NCBI RefSeq assembly: GCF_039621805.1
Contig: NZ_CP155074.1
Span: 744,001 to 808,000, forward strand
Length of the DNA: 64,000 nucleotides
DNA from: Paraburkholderia sp. PREW-6R
Lineage (GTDB): Bacteria; Pseudomonadota; Gammaproteobacteria; Burkholderiales; Burkholderiaceae
Reading direction: 5' to 3'
Shown: piece by piece, positions 46,574 to 56,626 of the stretch
How the letters are laid out: each line of letters opens with the position of its first letter
Numbering within the stretch: position 1 is the first letter of the stretch
Position numbers and translations under genes: made by a program
Notes under the pieces: generated by a model
The model's database searches: none
What the model saw: only the letters and a program-made list of their open reading frames with translations
What the model was told of the DNA's origin: nothing

Positions 46574-48831
46574 CCTATATGGTCGCCGTGCGCGCCCTGT
46601 GCGAGTTCACCGCAAGGCGCGGCGATCTCGATCTGCGCTTCACGCCCGCGCCCACGTCGCTCGAAGGCATGGCCGGGCACGTCACGGTCGCGGGGCGGCG
46701 TGCAGGCGGCTACCAGACCGAAATCACGCTGACGGGCACGCATCGCGGCCTCACGGTGCGCGGCCGCGCGGACGGTTACGATCCGGTGGCGAACCGGCTC
46801 GAAGAGGTGAAGACTCATCGCGGCGATCTCGAACGGATGCCCGCGAATCACCGCACGCTGCATTGGGCACAGGCGCTCGTGTACGGGCATTTGATGTGTC
46901 GCGCGCGCGGCCTCGCAGACATGACGATCGCGCTGGTGTACTTCGATATCGGCAGCCAGAAGGAAACGCTGCTCACGCAAACGCACAGCGCACGCGATCT
47001 GGAGATTTTCTTCGTCGAACAATGCGAGCGCTTTCTCGACTGGGCCGTGCAGGAAGAGGCGCATCGCGCGGCGCGCAACGCGGCGCTCGGTGCGTTGCAG
47101 TTCCCGCATGGCCAGTTCCGCAGCGGGCAGCGTGAGCTGGCGGTCTCGGTGTATCGCGCGGCGCGCGACGGCAAGCCATTGATGGCGCAGGCGCCTACGG
47201 GCATCGGCAAGACGCTCGCGACGATTTTTCCGTTGCTCAAGGCGTGCGCGTCGGAACAGATCGACCGGGTGTTCTTTCTGACCGCGAAAACGCCGGGCCG
47301 CGCACTGGCGCTCGACGCGATCGAAACGCTGCACCGGAGCGCCGTGTTGCCGTTAAGAACGCTCGAACTGGTGGCGCGCGACAAGGCCTGCGAGCATCCG
47401 GACAAAGCGTGCAACGGCGAGTCCTGTCCACTTGCGCGCGGTTTCTATGACCGGCTCGACGCGGCGCGCAGCGCGGCGCTCGCCGGCGCCCGCTTGAATC
47501 GTGCCGCGGTGCGCGAAGCGGCGCTCGCGCACGAGGTCTGTCCGTATTATCTGGCGCAGGAGCTGACCCGCTGGGCGGACGTGGTGGTCGGCGATTACAA
47601 CTACTACTTCGACAGCAACGCGATGCTGTACGCGCTCACGCAGATCAACCAGTGGCGCGTCGGCGTGCTGGTGGACGAAGCGCATAATCTGCTCGAGCGC
47701 GCGCGCCGCATGTATACGGCGTCACTCGACCAGGGCGCGTTCCGGCTCGCGCGCAAGTCGGCGCCGCCCACGTTGCGCAAACCGCTCGAACGCTTGCAGC
47801 GCGAATGGAATGCCGTCAAACGCACGCAGACCCAGACTTACCAGGTCTATCCGGAGGTGCCCGGCAAGCTGCTCGCCGCCGCCCAGAATCTGATCGGCGC
47901 GGTCACGGATCAGCTCGCGGAGGCTCCGCTGTCCATCGACGAGGCGTCGCTGCGCTTTTTCTTCGACGCAATGCATTTCGTCGCGCTTGCCGAGCAGTTC
48001 GGCGAGCATTCCATGTTCGACATCACCCTCACTCGCGACCTCTTCGCGCCGCGCGACAAAACCAGCGCCACGCTGTGCGTACGCAATGTGATTCCCGCGC
48101 CTTTTCTCACGCCGCGCTACGCCGCCGCCCGCACCACGGTGATGTTTTCCGGCACCCTCAATCCGCATCACTTTTATCGCGACACGCTCGGGTTGCCGGC
48201 CGACACGCAATGGCTCGACGTGGAGGGGCCGTTCCGGGCAGAGCAGTTGCAGGTGCGCGTGGCAGGCAATGTATCTACGCGTTGGCGTGATCGCGAGCGT
48301 TCGCTCGTGCCGATCGTCGATCTGATCGCGCGGCAGTACGCGGCGCAGCCCGGCAATTACCTGGGATTTCTGAGCAGTTTCGACTATCTGCAAAGCGTGG
48401 CCGCGTTAATGCGCGAGCGGCATCCGGAGGTGCCGATCTGGACGCAGGAGCCGCGCATGGACGAAGCCGCGCGCGACGCGTTTCTCGCGCGTTTTCGCAC
48501 GACGAACGAGGGCGTGGGCTTCGCGGTGCTGGGCGGCGCGTTCTCGGAGGGCGTCGATCTGGTTGGGCAGCAGTTGATCGGCGCGTTTATCGCCACGCTC
48601 GGTTTGCCGCAGATGAACGAGGTGAACGAGCAGATGCGGCGCACGATGGAGACGAAGTTCGGCAGCGGGTACGACTACATGTATCTGTATCCGGGGCTTC
48701 AGAAAGTCGTGCAGGCCGCGGGTCGTGTGATTCGCACCGAGCACGATCAGGGTGTCGTGCATCTGATCGACGACCGCTACCGTCGTCCCGAAGTGCGCCG
48801 TCTGTTGCCGCGCTGGTGGGAAGTGCGATAG
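46570..48831 (+). CDS. Nuclease-helicase: PD-(D/E)XK domain fused to an XPD/DinG-type helicase
   Basis: A 753-residue two-part protein. Residues ~1-160 form a RecB/Cas4-like nuclease domain with D68 (GRADGYD), E79-V-K81 and QALVY (Q101 to Y105), a complete PD-(D/E)XK set. Residues ~175-750 form a superfamily 2 helicase: Walker A APTGIGKT (208-215), four cysteines C274, C281, C286, C324 for an XPD-like [4Fe-4S] cluster, DEAH at 369-372, MFSGTLNP, and the final VQAAGRVIRTEHDQG motif VI. It overlaps FAN1 by ATGA, so the two are co-translated. XPD-type helicases run 5'-3'. The pair suggests crosslink or stalled-fork repair. Confidence 0.9.
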   Translation: MTYMVAVRALCEFTARRGDLDLRFTPAPTSLEGMAGHVTVAGRRAGGYQTEITLTGTHRGLTVRGRADGYDPVANRLEEVKTHRGDLERMPANHRTLHWAQALVYGHLMCRARGLADMTIALVYFDIGSQKETLLTQTHSARDLEIFFVEQCERFLDWAVQEEAHRAARNAALGALQFPHGQFRSGQRELAVSVYRAARDGKPLMAQAPTGIGKTLATIFPLLKACASEQIDRVFFLTAKTPGRALALDAIETLHRSAVLPLRTLELVARDKACEHPDKACNGESCPLARGFYDRLDAARSAALAGARLNRAAVREAALAHEVCPYYLAQELTRWADVVVGDYNYYFDSNAMLYALTQINQWRVGVLVDEAHNLLERARRMYTASLDQGAFRLARKSAPPTLRKPLERLQREWNAVKRTQTQTYQVYPEVPGKLLAAAQNLIGAVTDQLAEAPLSIDEASLRFFFDAMHFVALAEQFGEHSMFDITLTRDLFAPRDKTSATLCVRNVIPAPFLTPRYAAARTTVMFSGTLNPHHFYRDTLGLPADTQWLDVEGPFRAEQLQVRVAGNVSTRWRDRERSLVPIVDLIARQYAAQPGNYLGFLSSFDYLQSVAALMRERHPEVPIWTQEPRMDEAARDAFLARFRTTNEGVGFAVLGGAFSEGVDLVGQQLIGAFIATLGLPQMNEVNEQMRRTMETKFGSGYDYMYLYPGLQKVVQAAGRVIRTEHDQGVVHLIDDRYRRPEVRRLLPRWWEVR

Positions 48832-48863
48832 CGGCCGTGCGGACCGCGTGGCCTGCGATTCCG

Positions 48864-51548
48864 TTACTCGTGTGGCGAGGTCTGGCCCGGATTGGCGGGC
48901 GTGCCCGGACCGCCCGCAGGGGTTGGATCCACCGGCAACTGATCGTCCACTGGCGCGTCACCGGCCTCCTTGGCCGATGCTGACAATGCGTCCGCTGCCG
49001 CGTCGGGCTTCGATACCTGTTCCGCCGCCGGGTTCACCGACCCCGCGCGTTGGCTTGCTTCGACACGAGCCGCCACGCTTGCCGGGTCCCACGTGAGCAG
49101 ATTGCGCTGCGGGTTCGCGATCGCGATGCCGCGCTCGGTAAAGCGGTCGAGAATGCGCCGGTTGAATTCACGCTGCACGCCCCAGCGTGCGCTGTCGCGG
49201 CACTGGATCTGGCCGGCCAGCGTGATCGCCGAACCGTCCACCGCGTCCACGCCCCAGAAACTGAAGTCCGACAGAATGCCGTCCTTGAACGCGTCGTCCT
49301 GGCGCAGGCCGGCGCCGATTTCCTTGAGCGTGTCGATCGCGCGGTCCACGTCCTGACCGAACACGATGCTGACCTTCACCGCCGCATTGCCCAGGCCGCG
49401 ATTGGTGTTGTTGACCGTCGACACCGAACTGAATGGCACGGTGTACAGCGAGCCATCGCCGCCACGCAGCCGAACCGTGCGGATCGACAGGTATTCGACC
49501 GTGCCGGACACGCCCGCGAGCGTGACCCAGTCGCCGACCTGCATCGCATTTTCCATCAGCAGGAAAATCCCCGTGATGAAGTCCTGCACGAGCTTTTGCG
49601 AGCCGAAACCGAGCGCGACGCCGAAAATGCTCGCGCCCGCGAGCAGCGGCCCAATGTTGACACCGATCTCGCTCAGGCCAGTCAGCACGACCACGAGCGC
49701 GATTGCGCAGAAGAGGCCGGTGCGCAGCATCGGCAGCAGGGTGCGCAAACGGGCGGCGCGCACGAGGTCGCCGCTCGTGGTCCAGCGGTCGAGGCGCTGT
49801 TCCACCGACACGTTCACGCCTTCCCACACCAGCAGTGCAAGCACCGCCGCGACGCCGATCGTCACGATAGCCGACGCGAGGCGATGGCCGACCGTCCCGC
49901 TGCGGAACAGATCGACGACGTCCACGCCCCACACCTGCAGCAGTCCGAGTGCGGTAATGACGCCGATCAGCGTCGAGATCACGCGGCGCACCATCGGGTA
50001 GTAGCGAAACGCGTGCTGATGCACGAGCGACTTCGGCGTGTCGCCCTGTTCGTCCTCTACGTGGAAAAGGCGCGCAAGCGCGCCGAAGAGCACGATCGCC
50101 ACCACCCGCGCGCCGACCAGCACGGCGAGCGAAATGCCACCCAGATGCAGCAGCGTCGAATAGCCGTTCTGCACGTCGAGCGCCCAGACGAACCATAGCG
50201 CCATCACCACGAACACCGCGAAATAGGCCCACGCGTCCGCAAACGCGCCGCCTACCATTTCGAGCGAGCGCGTCGCCGCGGCGCGCTTGCGGATCAGTTG
50301 GGCGACCGGTTTCGCGCACTGCAGGATCAGGATCGAGATCATGACGTGGCCGACCAGCGCCACGACCTTGAGCAGCGCGAGGTGCGCGGCGTCGTTCAGT
50401 CCGAGCGATTGCGCGATTTCCGCGATCGCCGAGCCCGCACCCACCACGCTGACGATGCGCACGACCCAGTGCTGGACGAAAACGGCCCACGCGTCGCTCA
50501 TGCGCAGCAGACGCAGGCGGGGCGCGCCCGGCTGCAGGAAAAAGCCGCTGACGATCACGATCACACGGCACAACTCATAGATGTCGATCAGCGAATCGAG
50601 CGCGCGGTCTTGCGGCGTGCCGTCGTCGGTGAAAATCGACATCAGGCCGCTGGCCGCGCCGACGAGCACCGCGAGCGGCAGCAGGCGCAGCACCAGCGTG
50701 AGCAGTGCGCGTGGCAGGCGTTGCAGCAGCGTCCAGTGATGCGCGGCGCTCTGCTTGCCCTTCGCTTCGGTGACCTTGCCCTTGGCGGCCACGGCTGCGG
50801 ATGTGCCTGCGGGCGCGGCTTGCGCCGTGGCCTTGACTTCGGCGGCGGTGACGGGCTCGACTGGCAGCGGCGGCGCGGCATTCGGTGCGTCGGCCGAGGG
50901 CGGCACGACATCGACGGGCAAATCGGTGCGCGGCGCGTCGGCCCCGTCGCCCAGTTCGCGGCGCGCAGCCAGCGCTCGATAGGCGCGCCGCAGCAGACGG
51001 CGCGCGAGCCATTCGAGCGCCAGTGCGGGCAATAGCGCCGCGAGCAGCGACCACGCGACATGCGCGAGAACGCTGCGCGCTTGCGGATTGGTGAACTGCC
51101 AGTGCCACCACGCGCGTACCGACGCGGTATCGAAAAGCGCGGCAACCGAACTGCGCAGTGACTTGCCGAGGTGGGCCGCCCAATGCGCGCCTTGACGCGC
51201 CAGTTGTGACGCCAGTCCGTTGGACTGGAATGCGGCGGGCACGAGCGCCGCTGCGCCGCTCGCCGCCGACGCGCCCGAGGCGGCGGAGGCCGCGGATGCG
51301 CCGGAAGCCGGCTGCGGCGCGCTCAGCGCGCCGGCTGCGGCGATGGCCTGAAGCGTATCGGAGACCTGCGCACGGCGTTTCGGATCATTCAGTACGGCGA
51401 GGGCCTGACGGGCCTGGTCGGGCGTCAGCGAAACCGCGCCGCTGGAGGCCGCCGTGGCGGGTGCGGTGTGCGTCGCGGTGGCGGCGAAGGCCGGCGCGGC
51501 GCCGAGCAGGAGAAGAGCGAGACAATAAACGTGAAGGAGTTTGCGCAT
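48864..51548 (-). CDS. MscS-family mechanosensitive channel, large form
   Basis: An 894-residue channel. It has a signal peptide (LLHVYCLALLLLGAAPAFAA), a periplasmic domain of ~130 residues rich in Ala/Ser, and about ten transmembrane helices. The pore helix and beta domain lie at about 640-760 (LLAGASIFGVALGFGSQKLVQDFITGIFLLMENAMQVGDWV, then GTVEYLSIRTVRLRGGDG), both typical of MscS. A long C-terminal cytoplasmic domain ends in a Pro/Gly-rich tail. Similar in size and layout to E. coli YbiO. It relieves osmotic pressure. Start ATG 51548 fits the signal peptide; upstream sequence does not. Confidence 0.92.
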   Translation of the reverse strand: MRKLLHVYCLALLLLGAAPAFAATATHTAPATAASSGAVSLTPDQARQALAVLNDPKRRAQVSDTLQAIAAAGALSAPQPASGASAASAASGASAASGAAALVPAAFQSNGLASQLARQGAHWAAHLGKSLRSSVAALFDTASVRAWWHWQFTNPQARSVLAHVAWSLLAALLPALALEWLARRLLRRAYRALAARRELGDGADAPRTDLPVDVVPPSADAPNAAPPLPVEPVTAAEVKATAQAAPAGTSAAVAAKGKVTEAKGKQSAAHHWTLLQRLPRALLTLVLRLLPLAVLVGAASGLMSIFTDDGTPQDRALDSLIDIYELCRVIVIVSGFFLQPGAPRLRLLRMSDAWAVFVQHWVVRIVSVVGAGSAIAEIAQSLGLNDAAHLALLKVVALVGHVMISILILQCAKPVAQLIRKRAAATRSLEMVGGAFADAWAYFAVFVVMALWFVWALDVQNGYSTLLHLGGISLAVLVGARVVAIVLFGALARLFHVEDEQGDTPKSLVHQHAFRYYPMVRRVISTLIGVITALGLLQVWGVDVVDLFRSGTVGHRLASAIVTIGVAAVLALLVWEGVNVSVEQRLDRWTTSGDLVRAARLRTLLPMLRTGLFCAIALVVVLTGLSEIGVNIGPLLAGASIFGVALGFGSQKLVQDFITGIFLLMENAMQVGDWVTLAGVSGTVEYLSIRTVRLRGGDGSLYTVPFSSVSTVNNTNRGLGNAAVKVSIVFGQDVDRAIDTLKEIGAGLRQDDAFKDGILSDFSFWGVDAVDGSAITLAGQIQCRDSARWGVQREFNRRILDRFTERGIAIANPQRNLLTWDPASVAARVEASQRAGSVNPAAEQVSKPDAAADALSASAKEAGDAPVDDQLPVDPTPAGGPGTPANPGQTSPHE

Positions 51549-51756
51549 AGGGTCCAGAGACAGGGGGCCAGGTGCGGAGAGCTTGCCACACGCGCAAAGC
51601 GCGTCCGGTGCCGTAACCAGGAACCGACACGGGATCGATCGCACAAGTTCCGCGGCGACCGAGTCTAGCGCGCCGGAGATCGGGCGGCTTGCAATGCCCT
51701 GTCGGGTAGCAGAAAGCCTGCCTGCCGTGCGCTTGCTCTGGACCGGCACCCGAGCT

Positions 51757-52095
51757 TTATGCTCGGCCAGGCTTCATGTCGAGCGTGCCGTCGACGAGCC
51801 GGGTGAAGGTCCGTTCCTCGCGCAGGATGAAACGCAGCGTCCGCGCGAGCCGGAAGTTTTCGCGCGCTTCGTCGTCCGCTCGCAATGTTGCGCGGTAGTG
51901 TTCGTAAGCGGCGAGACTGTCAAATGCGATCAGCCCCCACGCGATGTCATTCGTCCCTTCGTGCGGCAGAAAATACCCGAGCAGATGGCCGCCGCAGCGC
52001 GGAATGATGCGGCCCCAGTTGCGGGCATAGGCGTTGAAGGCATCGAGTTGGAACGGGTCGATCTGGTAGCGGATGAAACAGGTAACAGGCATCAT
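51757..52095 (-). CDS. NIPSNAP family protein
   Basis: A 112-residue dimeric alpha/beta barrel protein: [40 protein letters not shown] with [13 protein letters not shown] at the end. The fold is shared with antibiotic monooxygenase-type domains; function unknown. Starts ATG 52095 or ATG 52092 are adjacent (MM). It is a single gene between the MscS channel and MFS transporter genes. Confidence 0.88.
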   Translation of the reverse strand: MMPVTCFIRYQIDPFQLDAFNAYARNWGRIIPRCGGHLLGYFLPHEGTNDIAWGLIAFDSLAAYEHYRATLRADDEARENFRLARTLRFILREERTFTRLVDGTLDMKPGRA

Positions 52096-52242
52096 GCGTC
52101 TCCGGCGTAGCGGGTGGGCGGTGGACCGGTTTCCAGTATCGGGCCCGCTCACGAGCGACGTTTCACCGTGTGCTGAACGGTCTACGCGTTGTTCTGCCGC
52201 CGATGGCGGCGCACGCAATTCAGTCGCGACTGAATGGGCACG

Positions 52243-54135
52243 TTAGCTCGAAGCGGGTGGCGTGCTTTCCTTGCCGTTGTCGCCGCCAATCGTCAGCGCC
52301 CCCAGTGCGGCGCCTGCCAGCGCGCAGATCGCCGACACGAGCGCCACCGCCCGCAACGCGGCCCCGAGCGCTTCCGCCTGGGCGCGCGCCACTTCAGCCC
52401 GACTCGACGCATCCGACCGGGTAGGGTCAGCGGCGGGTGTCGCGCCTTCCGTCACGGATGGCTTGGCCGCGGTCGAAGGCCCCGGCGACTGCGGCAAAGC
52501 TTCCGGCTGCGCGCCGGCGCCCGCGAGCGTCGCCGCATTACGTGCCTGCTGCGGCACATGCGATGCCGCAAGCTGTTTCTTCAGCGCCGTGTCGTGCGAC
52601 CAGACGAACACGATCCCCAGTACTGCGATCGCCAGCAGGCTGGCCACGCGCGCGACCGCGTTGTTGATGCCCGATGCGACGCCCGTTCGCGCGCGGGAGA
52701 CCGACGTCATCACCGTCGTAGTGAGCGGCGCGACGGTGATCGTCATGCCGAACCCGAGCACGACTAGCGCCGGGAAGAAACCGCGCCAGTAGTCGCCGCG
52801 CACCCAGGGCAGCGCGATCATCGCGAAGCCGGCTGCGGCGATTACCGGGCCGACGCTCAGTAGCGCGCGTGCGCCGAAGCGGCCGGTCAATCCGCCGGTC
52901 ACGCGCGAGAGCACCCCGATCGTGACTGGCACCGGCAGCAATGCCGCGCCGGCTTGCGTCGCGCTGTAGCCGTAAGCGCGAATCAGCGTGAAGGGCAAAA
53001 AGAACAACGCGCCGCCGAGCCCAAAGTACAGCAGCAATGTGACCAGGTTCGCGCCGACGAAAGCGCGCGAGCGGAACACGTCGAGCGGCATCATCGGATC
53101 TCGGGTTCGCGCTTCGAGCGCAACGAAAGCGGCCAGCCCGATCAGGCCGCCGAGGATCAGCCCCAGCACCCGACGGTCGCCGAAACCCTGCGTGGACGCG
53201 AGCGTCAGCCCGTAGGTGAGCGCGGCAAGGCCCGCGGTCGCGGTCAGCGCACCCGGCCAGTCGAGGCGCGAGCGCCCATGCGCCTGGACGCCCGGGCCGC
53301 CGGGTCTGCCGAGTTGGCCCGACGCGGCGTGTTCGGCGGATTTGCCGAGCTCGGCCTCGTCGCCGGGCTCGCCAGGTTCGCCAGATTTGCCGGACTCGCC
53401 AGGTTCGCCAAGCTCGCCGGACTCATCTTCCTGCCGGCTGTCCGGCACGGCCACGACGGCCAGCGCGACCGTCGCGCAGGCAATGGGGACATTCAGAAAG
53501 AAAATGGCCCGCCATGAAAATGCGTCGACGAGCCAGCCGCCCGCCACCGGGCCGATCGCCGACGTGATCGCCCCGACGCCCGCCCACGTGCCGATGGCGC
53601 GGCCGCGTTCCCTGTCGTCGAACACCGCGCCGATGATCGCAAGGCTGCTCGGCACCAGCAACGCCGCGCCGACGCCTTGCACGGCCCGCGCCGCGATCAG
53701 CGCGCCCGCACCCGGCGCGAGTCCGCAGCCGATCGAGGCCAGCGTGAACAGCACGATACCCGCGATGAATACCGTTCGCCGGCCCAGTCTGTCGCCGAGC
53801 GAGCCGCCCACGAGCACCAGCGCACCGAGGAACAGCAGATACGCATCGACGACCCACTGGATCGCGGCGACGCTCGCGCCGAGTTCGGTCTGGATGGACG
53901 GCAACGCGACGTTGACCACGGAGCCGTCGATGAAAGCCATGCTCGAGCCGAGGATAGTCGCGGCCAGCGCGAGCTTTTTACTCCGGCAAGGGTGAGTGTG
54001 GCTGGACGAGCGCGCGTGAATGGCGAGCGTGTCGCACGGACTGGCCTGAGCCGGCCATGCGGAGGAGGACAGGCGGGCGGCTTGACGGGTTTGCTGCGCG
54101 CGACGATCGGCCAAGTCCGTCCCCAGGTGGATCAA
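52243..54135 (-). CDS. MFS drug exporter, DHA2 (EmrB/QacA-type)
   Basis: A 630-residue, 14-helix major facilitator. Motif A appears as [14 protein letters not shown] and motif C as [15 protein letters not shown], and the first helix has [14 protein letters not shown], typical of the DHA2 family (EmrB/QacA). It likely exports hydrophobic drugs with H+. A collagen-like Gly-Glu-Pro/Ser loop of ~45 residues sits between helices 6 and 7. The only start that keeps the N terminus is TTG 54135, with no clear ribosome binding site; the true start is uncertain. No adjacent membrane fusion protein was seen. Confidence 0.88.
   Translation of the reverse strand: MIHLGTDLADRRAQQTRQAARLSSSAWPAQASPCDTLAIHARSSSHTHPCRSKKLALAATILGSSMAFIDGSVVNVALPSIQTELGASVAAIQWVVDAYLLFLGALVLVGGSLGDRLGRRTVFIAGIVLFTLASIGCGLAPGAGALIAARAVQGVGAALLVPSSLAIIGAVFDDRERGRAIGTWAGVGAITSAIGPVAGGWLVDAFSWRAIFFLNVPIACATVALAVVAVPDSRQEDESGELGEPGESGKSGEPGEPGDEAELGKSAEHAASGQLGRPGGPGVQAHGRSRLDWPGALTATAGLAALTYGLTLASTQGFGDRRVLGLILGGLIGLAAFVALEARTRDPMMPLDVFRSRAFVGANLVTLLLYFGLGGALFFLPFTLIRAYGYSATQAGAALLPVPVTIGVLSRVTGGLTGRFGARALLSVGPVIAAAGFAMIALPWVRGDYWRGFFPALVVLGFGMTITVAPLTTTVMTSVSRARTGVASGINNAVARVASLLAIAVLGIVFVWSHDTALKKQLAASHVPQQARNAATLAGAGAQPEALPQSPGPSTAAKPSVTEGATPAADPTRSDASSRAEVARAQAEALGAALRAVALVSAICALAGAALGALTIGGDNGKESTPPASS
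53340..53430 (-). repeat. Low-complexity repeat encoding a Gly-Glu-rich loop in the MFS exporter
   Basis: Imperfect 9-12 base repeats (units like GCCGGGCTC, GCCAGGTTC, GCCGGACTC) code for a Gly-x-y run ([20 protein letters not shown]). The unit length keeps the reading frame. The loop is probably disordered and cytoplasmic. Confidence 0.75.
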
Positions 54136-54230
54136 CGGCTTTCAGCATAGCAACGTCGCCGCCTCGCCGATAGACAGGTGGCGTTGAAGCGGGCGAGTCG
54201 ACGGCGCGGCGGCAGCCGGGTCCGCCCGTG

Positions 54231-55664
54231 TCACGCCATGGACGACGCCTGCCGCTCCGCCTCAGCGTCGGCGTCCGCGCCGCTGCCGTTCGTCGCGCGC
54301 CCGTTCGACGGCTCCTGGTGCAAGCGGTTCGCGTGCATCAACCGGTATAGCGTGGCGCGCGAAATGCCGAGTTCGGCGGCCGCTTCGGACAGCTTGTAGC
54401 CATGCCGCAGCAACGCCTGCTCGATCGCGTCCTTCTCGGCCTTGCTGCGGATTTCCGCGAGTGTCACGGCCGGACCGTGTTCGGCTTCCGGCAGGCCGAG
54501 ATCGGCGGCGGTAATGAAACGGCCTTCGCTCATCACCACCGCGCGGCGCACGCAATTGATCAGCTCGCGCACGTTGCCTGGCCACGGGTAGTTCGACATC
54601 GCGACGATCGCGTCGCTCGACAGCCCGCGCAGCTTGCGCGCGCCGTCCTGCCTGTACATGCTGAGTGCGTAGTTGGCGAGCAGTTTGATGTCGCCGCCAC
54701 GTTCGCGCAGCGGCGGCTCGATCAGGCGCAGCACGCACAGACGGTGATAAAGGTCCGAGCGGAAGCGGCCTTCTTCGATCGCCTTGTCCAGATCGACGTG
54801 GGTCGCGGAGATCACGCGCGCGTCGACCTTGATTGGACCACCGCCGCCCAGCCGTTCGATCGTGCCTTCCTGCAGGAAGCGCAGCAGCACCGCCTGGCAC
54901 TCATGCGGCATGTCGCCGATTTCGTCGAGGAACAGGGTGCCTTCGTGCGCGCTCTCGATCCGGCCGATCTTGCGCTGAAGCGCGCCGGTAAAAGCGCCGC
55001 GCTCGTGGCCGAACAGTTCCGCCTGCAGCAGGCTCGGCGGAATCGCCGCGCAATTGATCGCGACGAACGGCTTGCCCGCTCGCGACGAACGCTCATGGAT
55101 CGCGCGGGCGGTCAGTTCCTTGCCCGTGCCGGATTCGCCGGCGACGAACACCGGCGCCTCCGTCACCCCGCACTTGTCGATGCGCCGGTACAGTTGTTGC
55201 ATCGCCTCGCACTGTCCGACCATGCCGTGCCGTCCGAGCGAAGGCTCCGGCGCCATACGTCCCTGGCGCAGACTGGAGAGCCCATGTGCGTGACCAAGCG
55301 CGAAAATGAGCCGTTCGGTCAGCCACGGCCGCGTGACGAAATCGAAGCAGTAATCGAGAATGAAACGGCTGACCAGTTCGTCATCCGCCTGACCCGGCGC
55401 GATCAGCGCGACCCAGTTGGTTTCGACACGCCGCATGCACGATGCGAGCGCGGACAATTCCTGCGACGTGCAGTCGGCCGGCAGTTCCACGAGGCCGACC
55501 TTGATATGGCCGCGTTCGAGCAGACGCTCGGCGATGGTCGTGTTTTTCGCCTGCGCTGCCTGCCAGCCCGACTCCGCCAGAAACTCGGCGAGCTTTCTGT
55601 CGGGCGAACTGGACACGCATAACACCGTGCGTTCCATATCGACTGGCGTGGCATTGGTAGTCAT
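54231..55664 (-). CDS. Sigma-54-dependent activator with degenerate receiver (VpsR/BerB-like)
   Basis: A 477-residue enhancer-binding protein. An N-terminal receiver-like domain (about 10-125) lacks the phosphate site: the acceptor position is E60 (GLVELP) and the acidic pair is replaced by SSS. The AAA+ domain has Walker A GESGTGKE (176-183), GAFTGA (223-228) for sigma-54 contact, and LFLDE (244-248). A Fis-type helix-turn-helix lies near 415-455. The lost phosphorylation site suggests control by ligand or level, as for c-di-GMP-responsive VpsR and BerB. Start ATG 55664 has GGGGG upstream. Divergent from a region with a sigma-54 promoter, its likely target. Confidence 0.9.
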   Translation of the reverse strand: MTTNATPVDMERTVLCVSSSPDRKLAEFLAESGWQAAQAKNTTIAERLLERGHIKVGLVELPADCTSQELSALASCMRRVETNWVALIAPGQADDELVSRFILDYCFDFVTRPWLTERLIFALGHAHGLSSLRQGRMAPEPSLGRHGMVGQCEAMQQLYRRIDKCGVTEAPVFVAGESGTGKELTARAIHERSSRAGKPFVAINCAAIPPSLLQAELFGHERGAFTGALQRKIGRIESAHEGTLFLDEIGDMPHECQAVLLRFLQEGTIERLGGGGPIKVDARVISATHVDLDKAIEEGRFRSDLYHRLCVLRLIEPPLRERGGDIKLLANYALSMYRQDGARKLRGLSSDAIVAMSNYPWPGNVRELINCVRRAVVMSEGRFITAADLGLPEAEHGPAVTLAEIRSKAEKDAIEQALLRHGYKLSEAAAELGISRATLYRLMHANRLHQEPSNGRATNGSGADADAEAERQASSMA

Positions 55665-56186
55665 GTAACCCCCGGATGGATACTGCCAGAACGGATCTTC
55701 GACAAAACCGGCCGACCGGCAAGCCGTGCCGCTCTCTGATTGACAGGGCACGCCGGTCCGTTGCACGGACTCGAACACAAGCTGCGTGACGGTAGCGTGA
55801 GTGGAGCGGGCATGGAGCAGGGCGGCGCATACCGCAAGTTGCTACATACTGGACGGGCGGCGGACAGCGTTCATTGCTGCAACCTGCCGAACGGATGGAT
55901 TCCCCGAATCGCGCGTGCCGTTTTTCCTCGTTGTTTTCTCATACAGGCGCTCTATTGGCGCATCGCCTAACGATAAGCGAAAGCGCTTTGGAGCGCCATA
56001 CAAACAATTCTGGATTCAGAAATAAAAAGGGGCGCCGCGGCCGATCAATTGCTATCGGTATTAAAACGTCAAGCCCCTTAATGCGGTGTTTCGCACGTTG
56101 CGACGCATTTAAAATCGCTGCGTCGTGTGATTGAATTCGTGAACGGCGCTCCACGCATGTCTCAAGTTTGCGACACTTTGGGCAAG

Positions 56187-56200
56187 ACGCTTAAAAGCGT
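56187..56200. promoter_or_regulatory. Palindrome, candidate activator site
   Basis: ACGCTTAAAAGCGT is a perfect 14-bp palindrome about 226 bp before the sigma-54 promoter, a normal upstream activator site distance. It is a candidate binding site for the activator at 54231-55664. Not proven. Confidence 0.5.
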
Positions 56201-56425
56201 AAACCATCGCTGGCCGACCGGTATATTTGACCTGTCCACGCTGCAAACCCCGTCCAGCCGCGCGCCGCTGCGCCATTGGAAGAGTATGGAACAGGTACGA
56301 GTTTCCATCCATACGCCGTATGGTCTGAACGATGTGTCGTAATCGAATCAACGCGTGACGCGAAGTTCTCCGAAACAGGTTGCAGCGCGGCGAAAAGCGC
56401 TGCTGCACAGGCGTTTGAGTCCGCA

Positions 56426-56441
56426 TGGCATACCCATTGCA
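56426..56441 (+). promoter_or_regulatory. Sigma-54 (-24/-12) promoter
   Basis: TGGCATACCCATTGCA matches TGGCACG-N4-TTGCW with exact GG to GC spacing (GG 56427-56428, GC 56439-56440). It points toward the hypothetical gene and CpaE-like gene, with a leader of about 560 bases. Confidence 0.72.
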
Positions 56442-56591
56442 TTAGAGCAGCCACGAAGAATACAAGCTGCCATTCCAGCGACGGGGATCAAACAGGGAGC
56501 GGCAGAGTGACGAGGGATTCGCAGGGAGGCCGGGGAAGCAGATATGTCTTGCGAGTAAGCGGCGGGGCCATTAAAAAAACGTCAAAAACGG

Positions 56592-56626
56592 GGCGAGTGT
56601 TCGATGCGGTTAATCGGACACTCGCC
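56592..56626 (+). promoter_or_regulatory. Long leader hairpin
   Basis: A 14-bp stem (GGCGAGTGT with ACACTCGCC, one G-U pair, then CGAT with ATCG) and a seven-base loop, in the middle of the predicted sigma-54 transcript leader. No T run follows, so it is not a standard terminator. It could be an RNA regulatory element or a small RNA stem. Confidence 0.55.
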
